From contig NC_063992.1 of assembly GCF_932276165.1 (NCBI RefSeq), forward strand, positions 7,512,001 to 7,576,000: 64,000 bases of DNA. Direction: 5' to 3'. Under the pieces are notes generated by a model, which worked only from the letters and a program-made list of their open reading frames with translations, was not told the origin of the DNA and did not search any database. The stretch comes from Plutella xylostella (lineage: Eukaryota > Arthropoda > Insecta > Lepidoptera > Plutellidae). Every line of letters starts with the position of its first letter. The first letter of the stretch is position 1. The position numbers were made by a program, and so were the translations under genes. Below are positions 56,340 to 64,000 of the stretch, one piece after another.

Positions 56340-56660
56340 TACCGCGCACACGTCTCGCCGCATCAGTGTAATTCGCCTCACCGCCAGCAGCGTGGAAAAA
56401 TCGCGACTTAGAGAGAGTGCGGAGGCCATCGAACCGTTAACAATATTATAAGGAACGGGAAAAAATCTGTACTTTGCATACTTCCTCGAGCCACGGGAGG
56501 TATTACATTGTATTTATTTCCTGTGGAAATTTAAAAGCTTTTAAGGCCGCCGGCGTGTTTGTAAGGAGATATGAAGCTGGCGGCCGCCGAATAAGCTGTA
56601 TCGATTTATGCGATCTGCCGGTACTGTCGGGCTACGGAGACCGGCCGTACTGGTAGCGGG
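56340..56660. promoter_or_regulatory. GC-richer island upstream of goosecoid exons
   Basis: Stands out from surrounding AT-rich DNA; includes palindromic GGCGGCCGCC and CCGCCGGCG words. Neither strand gives a convincing homeobox-gene exon (no eh1-like motif or Gly/Ala/His-rich frame with a donor). Candidate regulatory element only. Confidence 0.3.
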
Positions 56661-57446
56661 AAATTGAAATCTATACCTTTTACTAAAGGTCGAAAAGGAT
56701 GAATCAATATTTATAGTCTTTTTATATTATACTGTGTTTTCTAAGAAATCATTATTTATATTTACTAATGCCGGTTTCAGCGTTCCAGCTTATTGAGTAC
56801 TTGTATTATATTATAGTAAAGTACAAGTAAGTAAAAAAAAATAGTCATATATTACCCATCCGGATAGTCTCAAATGGGTACAAGGACTTAACAAATACGA
56901 GCTTAGTGTGCTGGTGCTGCGGAAGATTTTTTTGATACACCTATATATTTATTGTAAATAGGTATCTATCTTAACCTTTAACCTTATTAATTATACCTTA
57001 GCTAAGCCTTAGTTTACTTTTTGTAAAAAATAACTTGCTGATAGGTACTTGGTTAATTATTAGACAGACTTCATAAAAAGTTTACCCCAAGATTTTTCAT
57101 AATTTCCTGTTAAAAGTTCGTAAAACTTCGCGATCAGAAAATTAAAATAATTTAAACCTTTTAATATTATAATCAAGGAACAAATTACTTTTATTCACTT
57201 GGGCCAGACAATTTTTCCGGTGATTTTTGCAATTTCATTTCAAAAGTGTGTTTTTACACGTAGGTCTCTTCGTAGTAAGTCGGAGTAAATAAAATTAAAA
57301 CATTTTTTCTCTGTCTCCATTTGCACCGCTAATATGTAGATGGATTGATTAAACATTTAATTAACTTTTACAACACTCATCATACACTAATGAAAATAAT
57401 GATAGGCTAATACTTTGGAGCCGAAAATGACGAGTGCATACCTATA

Positions 57447-57554
57447 CAGGGTGTTGCAAAAAGGGTATACTAAGCCGAAACCTACATGTGCAGCATGGTA
57501 TGTCTAAGCCTGAAACTAGGTTTCGGCTTAGTATACCAATTTTGCAACACCCTG
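57447..57554. mobile_element. 108-bp MITE, nearly all inverted repeat
   Basis: Ends CAGGGTGTTGCAAAAAGGG and complement extend about 38 bp each; TA at both flanks (57445-57446, 57555-57556). Decayed copy at 34847-34926. Confidence 0.85.
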
Positions 57555-58924
57555 TATATTTAATGCTGTGGAATTGAAAGGAATTAGCATAAATCATAAA
57601 AAGTAAATTTAATGAAAAACATCTTCGATCTAAAAAAAGCCTTACTTGATGGTAACTATGTATTAGTAAAACCATAATTGGCGATAAGATAGGGTTTTTT
57701 TCTTATTCATGATTATTACTGAAACACATTTTTTTTGTTGTGACAAAGCTACTCAGTTGAAGCTAGTTTACTATATGGTTAGTAATAACAAGGCATATAA
57801 GTACGTTTTACTATCTGGTGTAAAATCGAGAAAATAATGTATATGTCGCAGGTATCTGGTCGAATCTCCGTTTTGGTTGAATCACTAGCGCGTTCATTGG
57901 ATGGCGCTATTCAGTTGTATGACTAAAGGACAACTCGTCAAGTCGTTGATTGTAACGTTCGACGTCTTGACTGAACGTCATTCAGCGAAGTCGTTTAATA
58001 GGATATAGTATAGCAACTTTGTAATGTCTGGTTAGGGTGAACATGACCAGACAAGAGTCAACAAAAAGACTATGTTACAAAGCCCTTACTTATCTCACAA
58101 ACTAACTAAACTATAAAAACAACCAGATTCCTGCGACATATATAAGTGCGGTGTTCATCAGTCAATAGCCAGTCAGTAAGTAAGTAGAAATATCTATACC
58201 TCGCATATAAACTGGACTAATTTAAGCAATTCACTGTTGTTATCCGAAATAATTTTGTTTCAATCTCCTTGTTCGACCGCCTTTTACCATTACTTTTTTA
58301 TTATTCTTGCTTTAAACAGTTTAAAAGCAGCGCCCAGGGGATGTTTAGATTTTTAAAACGCTCTCATATTACTGCGGTTTGGATGAGATTAGACGGGCCC
58401 TACACATGGGATGGGGCGACGAGACTTCGCCATTATACACTCATAGTATTAATGAATTCTGCGGGCAAAGTTAAATTTCAAATATAATAATAGGTACTGA
58501 TTTTTATTTAAACAAACAATAAATTGAAATACTAAGCTCTAAAACTAATAGGTACTTAATTAATAATTATGATCTTGAACACTAACTTCTACATAGTAGG
58601 CATGCGGTTCATAAATTTTGGTGGAATTTCACCAAACGTTAAACGTATTTAGTCACCTGTCAAATCACGGGGTCTTTCATATTAGAAATAAGTACAGTAG
58701 AGGAGAGTACCAATCTTCTAGATGACTTAATTTTTTTTAGAACTATTGTAAATTTATAAATGCTTATTACGACTCTGTGTCAGTATAATTCCATCAAAAT
58801 ATAAAATATGTATACATTCTGTGTAAAAAGTATCGGGACTTTATCAATAAAACACAAAATGTTTGTTATTCATCCAAATTTATTTTATTACCTTCAAAGT
58901 ATGCTCTTTTAGAATCGATACATA

Positions 58925-59951
58925 CAGGGTTATTGGTAAGTAGACCTGATCCTTTTAGGAGGTGATAGAGGAAGGCATTTCCAGTCGATTATACCCTATA
59001 ATGCATTATCCGAAACTTAACCATTTCTAAGATATTTAATATTTAATGATTTTTTGAATTTTTGCCACAATTTCATGTTTAAAACCGAAAATAAAAAAAA
59101 CTAGCCATATTTCAATACATTTTTTGTTTGTTTTGAATTAGTAACATCTTAATAAAATTATTAAAATAATCAAATGTGCATTATTCGACTTAAATTAGAC
59201 ACAACACCTCAAAATAGATAAACATTTTTAAAAAATATTCAAAACCTAAAAACAAATAAGTTAATTTAAAAAAGAATTTCATATAACAATTTTTTGTGCA
59301 CTTCAGCTTAAAAACATTGTCAACTTATAATCGATTTAGGTATCACCAAGATATGGCCAAAACAATCAGAGAAGGCGGACAAAATTCCACAGAAAAACTA
59401 ACAAAATTAGCGCAATTTAAAGGTAAAAAGTGTGATGGTTTTCAGTCCTGTTCACATTAGTATGGAAACCCCTGTTGAGTTTTCTCCGCCTTCTCTGATT
59501 GTTTTGGCCATATCTTGGTGATACCTAAATCGATTTGATATTGAAATATCTCATTTGAAAGCTTATAAGTTGACAATGTTTTTAAGTTGAAGTGCACAAA
59601 AAATTGTTTTATGAAATTTGTTTTTTAATTTAACTTTTTTGTTTTTAGGTTTTGAATATTTTTTAAAAATGTTTATCTATTTTGAGATATTGTGTCTTAT
59701 TTAAGTCGAATAATGCACATTTGATTATTTTAATAAGTTTATTAAGATGTTACTAATGCTAAACAAACCAAAAAAAGTATTGAAATATGGCTAGGTTTTT
59801 TATTTTCGGTTTTAAACATGAAAAAATCTTTAAATATTAAATATCTTAGAAATGGTTAAGTTTCGGATAATGCATTATAGGGTATAATCGACTGGAAATG
59901 CCTTCCTCTATCACCTCCTGAAAGGATCAGGTCTACTTGCAAATAACCCTG
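58925..59951. mobile_element. 1-kb foldback element (long inverted repeat)
   Basis: TA-flanked (58923-58924, 59952-59953) element, ends CAGGGTTATTGG and complement. The left arm 58925 to about 59380 is the near-exact complement of the right arm from about 59484 to 59951, leaving a ~100-bp centre. No coding capacity; the predicted transcript would be a ~450-bp double-stranded hairpin. Confidence 0.88.
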
Positions 59952-60444
59952 TATATGCCAACAAATTATCCAATCATCACAATTTTTTATATGCTGTTAA
60001 TCAAGAGTTGTGTTTAGTACTCACGGCGAATTTTCCTTAAATTTTCCGATTTTGTCTTCAATCGATTGAAAACAGTGCCTCGAAGTGGTAATTTGAGTTT
60101 TGGAAAAAAATAAGCTAGAGCCGTGATACCTGGTTAATATGGCGGATGCTCGATGGTATTTGTTGAGTTTTTGCCCAAAAATTAATTCACAATGATGATC
60201 CTTGTGCGATATGTGTGGCATATATGTATCGATTTAGTATTATTTAACTTTAGTTTGCAACCGTTTTTCTCAAAACGGCCACGTTTGTGCCGACAAACGG
60301 AAGATATGTTTTGGATTTAACCTCAAGGAAAATATGTGTAGTAATAATATGGCTAATTTTACTATAAATTTATAAAATCGATCGATCTGACTGAGAATCA
60401 AACATAGAAGTAATAAAAAATGACAAATTAAAAGGGGGAGGGAA

Positions 60445-60590
60445 GAATAGATAGATAGATAGAATATTCTTTATTTGTACACACACATAAAATAAACTTA
60501 AATAACTTAAATACTAACACATGTAAAAAAATGGCGGCCTTATCGCTTAAAGCGATTTTCTCAAGACAACCTTAGGGTGGACGGATATTT
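60445..60590. repeat. lepidopteran interspersed repeat
   Basis: (ATAG)n followed by AATATTCTTTATTTGTACACA and ATGGCGGCCTTATCGCTTAAAGCGAT, a combination common at the ends of lepidopteran SINE/LINE families. Short and non-coding. Confidence 0.5.
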
Positions 60591-60916
60591 ATAATCAAAG
60601 AGGGGTCAAGTGTACTAAAAGAATTCTAAAGGAATAATTAAAATGAGGATGAGTTTTTTTAAAGTTACGATTGCCTAAAAATTTTAGTCGTATAAGAATT
60701 TATTTTGACATTTAGGGTGACTGCGCCAAATATTCAAACAAAATTAAAAATATTTCTCTCTTGCTTCGATAGAATACTAACTCAGCACGACACCAATAGA
60801 CTTACCTAATTACGTTTAAATATCTGGTGCAAATGGAACTGGGGGGAGACTTGCATCAATCATTTACTAAAATGAAATAAAATCTGTTGCTCTCTTGCTT
60901 TGACAGTAAACTGACC

Positions 60917-61374
60917 GACCAGTACCCGTATCACGAAAATTCGAGCTAACGAATAGAATCGAATGCGAGTGCGACTATTGTCAATTTGACAGCACTTTCG
61001 AACACTTTTTACCTTTCGAATGAGTTTCGAAAAGAATGACCACAGAGTACATAATATTATTCTGACAATGACCTATGGAATGATAGCTGTCAAACTTTCG
61101 CAAATCTATACACCGCCATTTTGTTGTTGACAGGTTGACAGCACTTTCGAATAGACTATCGAATAGAATGTGCTGCGTTTTTTCCGGATCGCTGTACAGT
61201 ACAGCGCTCATTCCATAGGTCATTGTCAGAATAATATTATGTACTCTGTGGTCATTCTTTTCGAAACTCATTCGAAAGGTAAAAAGTGTTGGAAAGTGCT
61301 GTCAAGTTGACAATAGTCGCACTCGCATTCGATTCTATTCGTTAGCTCGAATTTTCGTGATACGGGTACTGGTC
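60917..61374. mobile_element. 458-bp palindromic element
   Basis: Outer arms (60917 to ~61080 and ~61208 to 61374) are near-perfect complements, starting GACCAGTACCCGTATCACG. A second, internal repeat of GACAGCACTTTCGAATAG-like sequence lies in the centre. Confidence 0.8.
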
Positions 61375-61828
61375 AACACTATATTTAATTTCGTTAAAAT
61401 ATTTTTACGAAATTAAATATATTGAAAAAAAAAAGACATGGCGCTACACTCCCATGTAAGTAGTAGATAGTATAAATTAGTAGTTTATACACCCGCTTCA
61501 GTTAACGAGCAGCGGATATAATGAATGAACACACTTGATTAGGTGACTTCCTCTAAATTATCAAGTAAAATGTTTGTTAGTCGACTACGCCGCTTACTAC
61601 AACAAATATGTTGAAAGACCACCCAAAACAGTAAAAATATATACATACTATATTACACAGGCCCCATAAATTATGAACGAAGCCTGAAGCGCAAATTAAT
61701 ATTTATTTATTCAATAACTTAACTTAATTGAACTCATATGCCATTTTTGCTATCAAGAAATCAACGGTACAAGTCAATAATTATCATTATCATTATTGCC
61801 GCGGTTAAAGTAATAATAATAATAATAA

Positions 61829-61912
61829 GTGGGGACATTGCACATACGGCCATCCGAACCTAAACTAGGCAGAGCCTGTAATATGGGTATCTGACAGTTG
61901 ATATATCTTCAC
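61829..61912 (-). mobile_element. truncated SINE
   Basis: Matches the 3' body of the SINE at 30789-31031 (GTGGGGACAT..CACA..CGGCCATCCGA, GGCAGAGCCTG); tRNA head absent. Confidence 0.65.
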
Positions 61913-62330
61913 AGACCATGATCACAATCCATCACAACCTTACTGCTGGGGCACGGGCCGCACGGGTCTCTTTCCAATGATGGAAGGGTTTGGAATGCCT
62001 AGCCCATCACGCTGGCTGGGCAAACAACCTTGTGCTTAAATAGTTGTCGGGTAAGTGAGCAACCCACTGACTGTCAGATGTTTTCCAGCTTCCCGAAGTT
62101 TCTTATATACCTTCACGACTGCTGCCGAAACAGTAACCGGGACCTTGGCTTAACGTGCCGTCGAAAGCACGGAAGCGCCCAGAAAACAACCACTGGAAAT
62201 CCCATGTGATGGGTGACGGTGCCATGTGTTGCTTAACTTCAACGATCAGTTATGGTCACTGAAACTAGCTCGACTACGGACGCTTCGGACATTATTACTT
62301 TCGGTGAACAATGACTGCCAGGCGCAATAT
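61913..62330. mobile_element. non-LTR-type repeat fragment
   Basis: Contains ACTGCTGGGGCACGGG, GGGACCTTGGCTTAACGTGCC and CGAAAGCACGGA, words typical of a widespread lepidopteran retroelement. A small related fragment is at about 12040-12090. No intact frame. Confidence 0.55.
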
Positions 62331-62702
62331 CATTTTACGGCAACGAGATATTTTAATTGGAACTAGATGGAGTGTCAGTGCAAAATAATTTTACAAATAA
62401 CAACACACACACAATAATAAAAAGTAATAATATACCAACTATATAAATTACAAAAAAAAAATTTTTTTAGAACAATTTATTATCTGAAAGTTATTTAATT
62501 CTGAAGTTGGTGCCATTGCATTGCCATGATTCGAATTCGTTTTTAATCACACCAATTTCAAAAATGCATTATCTGCTTAGCTTATTTAAGTATGTATTTT
62601 AACTATCACATATTACTACTTTTTAGTACCTTGTTTTTAGTGATTTTTATAATCTTAAAAAATGTATACATATAAGTATGACGGTTCATAAGTGAAATAA
62701 AG

Positions 62703-63436
62703 GGGTTCCCCTCATCTCGCCTAATCTTTATTGCTCAAAACTCGTTTCGCATAACTCGTAAGGTCTAAACTTGTTTGGTTGCATCATCACTATGCCAAGT
62801 CTTACGTGGCATAAGGCTCGTTTCGCCGAAAACTCTTTTGGCACAATCTTGAAACACGTAAGTCTCGTTTGCTCAAATTGTTCATATAACTATGTAATCT
62901 TGTTTCTCCTAATATTATCTTAATAAATAATATATTAAGTACCTACTTATGTTGTAAATGTACAAATTGTGGTATTTTTCTCATACATCCCGAAAATCAC
63001 GATATTGAATTATTGAATTATCAAAATATCGAAAGTTAATGACAATTATAATTATTACAAACGCCATTAAACCCCATGGGATCGAAACCTAAAGATAGGT
63101 GCGACGACGAGCAAAGCGAGGAGGAGCGTGTTAGGTGCACATTTTTGTCAGAAGCGGAGCGGAGCGTTTCCTACATACAAGGAAACAATACAAGGCACCA
63201 GTTGTTCCAAGTTAAAGCCCGAATATTATTACTTTATATAACCTACGCATTATTTGCATTATTAGACTATTCAAGATTTGGCCATACCATTATTAGGCTA
63301 AACAATATTATGCAAAATATCTTTTTACTAAACGAGATTTATGCCATACGATTTTCGGCGAAACGAGACTTAGACCAAACGTTACTATGCATTACGAGAT
63401 TAGGCAAATAAACCTTATGCCAAAAAAGGTAGAACC
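62703..63436. mobile_element. unnamed inverted-end element, copy 2
   Basis: Same orientation and structure as 36340-37096: subterminal CGTTTNGCATAANNCT modules at both ends in opposite orientation and the GGTGCGACGACGAGCAAAG centre. Left end GGGGTTCCCCTC, right end AGGTAGAACC. Confidence 0.65.
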
Positions 63437-63471
63437 GAAATAAAGTGGTACTGTGACACTTTAAAGTAGTA

Positions 63472-64000
63472 GGGGAACCCGGGGTAAGATGGGGTCGCGG
63501 GGTAAGACGGGACCCCCAACATATATGCAAAACTATACATCTTAGGAATCTAAGTAATGAGCCAATAGAAAGGCTTAAATGATTGACTTTTAGTGCGCCA
63601 GTGACAGCAGGTGTGAGCGCATGCGTTTTTTGTGTAAGCTCAATTGTTTGTTTTTGAGTAGTGTCCATGTTATTTTTGACCGGTAGAAACAAAGTCACAA
63701 CACAGTAAGTAAAACAGTGGCATTTTTGGTAATTGTGTCTTTTTATTTAAGGTTTGGTACGCTTTGTTTAAATATGTGCAAAATCACTTTAACATTGAAA
63801 ATATTTTTTTATGAATTATTTTTATAAAAAATATAACGTGGGGCAAGACGGGGTATTTTTGGAGGGGCAAGATAGGGTACGGATCTAGCTTGGTAAAGTT
63901 TTTTTTTTCTCCAACCCGATATTTGACATTGTAGAAGGGCTCTAAAAGGGCTACAGGGAAGTAGGCTAAAAAGACAAAGCAGATACTGCCTACGAAGAAG
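63472..64000. mobile_element. partial element with GGGGTAAGACGGG repeats
   Basis: Repeated words GGGGTAAGATGGG, GGGGTAAGACGGG, GGGGCAAGACGGGG and GGGGCAAGATAGGG from about 63480 to 63880 resemble the ends of insect DNA transposons; the element runs off the window so its class cannot be fixed. Confidence 0.35.

Noticed and set aside
56474..56656. Goosecoid first exon or other gene on either strand
   Set aside because: No eh1-like motif, no donor in the right phase, and no similarity to a known protein.
63076..63411. 111-codon frame sharing RCDDEQSEEERVRCT with 36645-36851
   Set aside because: The match is explained by DNA homology between two copies of one non-coding transposable element; each frame breaks outside the shared block.

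Overview
This window is nuclear DNA from an insect, most probably a moth or butterfly (Lepidoptera). The genes have GT-AG introns and GC-rich, GC3-biased exons set in AT-rich non-coding DNA. That DNA is crowded with tRNA-derived SINEs, non-LTR tails, TA- and TTA-target MITEs and a hAT element, a mix typical of Lepidoptera. No bacterial, viral or CRISPR features were seen.

Layout, left to right: (1) the 3' end of a NIPA-type magnesium transporter (+); (2) an RNF26-like membrane RING ubiquitin ligase (-), one coding exon; (3) barrier-to-autointegration factor BAF (+), two exons; (4) syntaxin-5 (-), three exons; (5) PRPF40 (+), the U1 snRNP WW/FF splicing factor, 18 coding exons over 12.6 kb; (6) Me31B/DDX6 DEAD-box helicase (-), eight coding exons and a long 3' UTR; (7) WBP4/FBP21 (+), a spliceosomal zinc-finger/WW protein, seven exons, with a large last intron holding a tandem triplication; (8) a short gene for a secreted 68-residue peptide (+) with a clear TATA box; (9) goosecoid, a K50 homeobox gene (-), whose two 3' exons flank a 12-kb intron; its 5' exon is not recognisable in the window. 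Positions 55,000-64,000 hold no recognised gene and are rich in inverted-repeat elements.

Genes 3/4 and 5/6 are convergent; 4/5 and 6/7 are divergent with short shared 5' regions, so bidirectional promoters are likely. Apart from goosecoid and the secreted peptide, the genes are housekeeping: nuclear envelope, Golgi SNARE, splicing (PRPF40, WBP4), mRNA decay and translational repression (Me31B).

The most interesting observations are: a 36-codon in-frame, GC3-rich open frame directly after the PRPF40 TGA (candidate stop-codon readthrough); a WBP4 start codon split AT|G by an intron and a PRPF40 first coding exon consisting only of ATG; a triplicated ~0.9-1.1 kb unit carrying a conserved 18-codon mini-ORF with a splice donor and a tRNA-like SINE; long inverted repeats able to form ~450-bp and ~165-bp hairpins; and paired copies of an unnamed element whose two ends are built of a diverged ~17-bp module. 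All gene models were made by eye from splice signals and protein recognition; no alignment or expression data were used.
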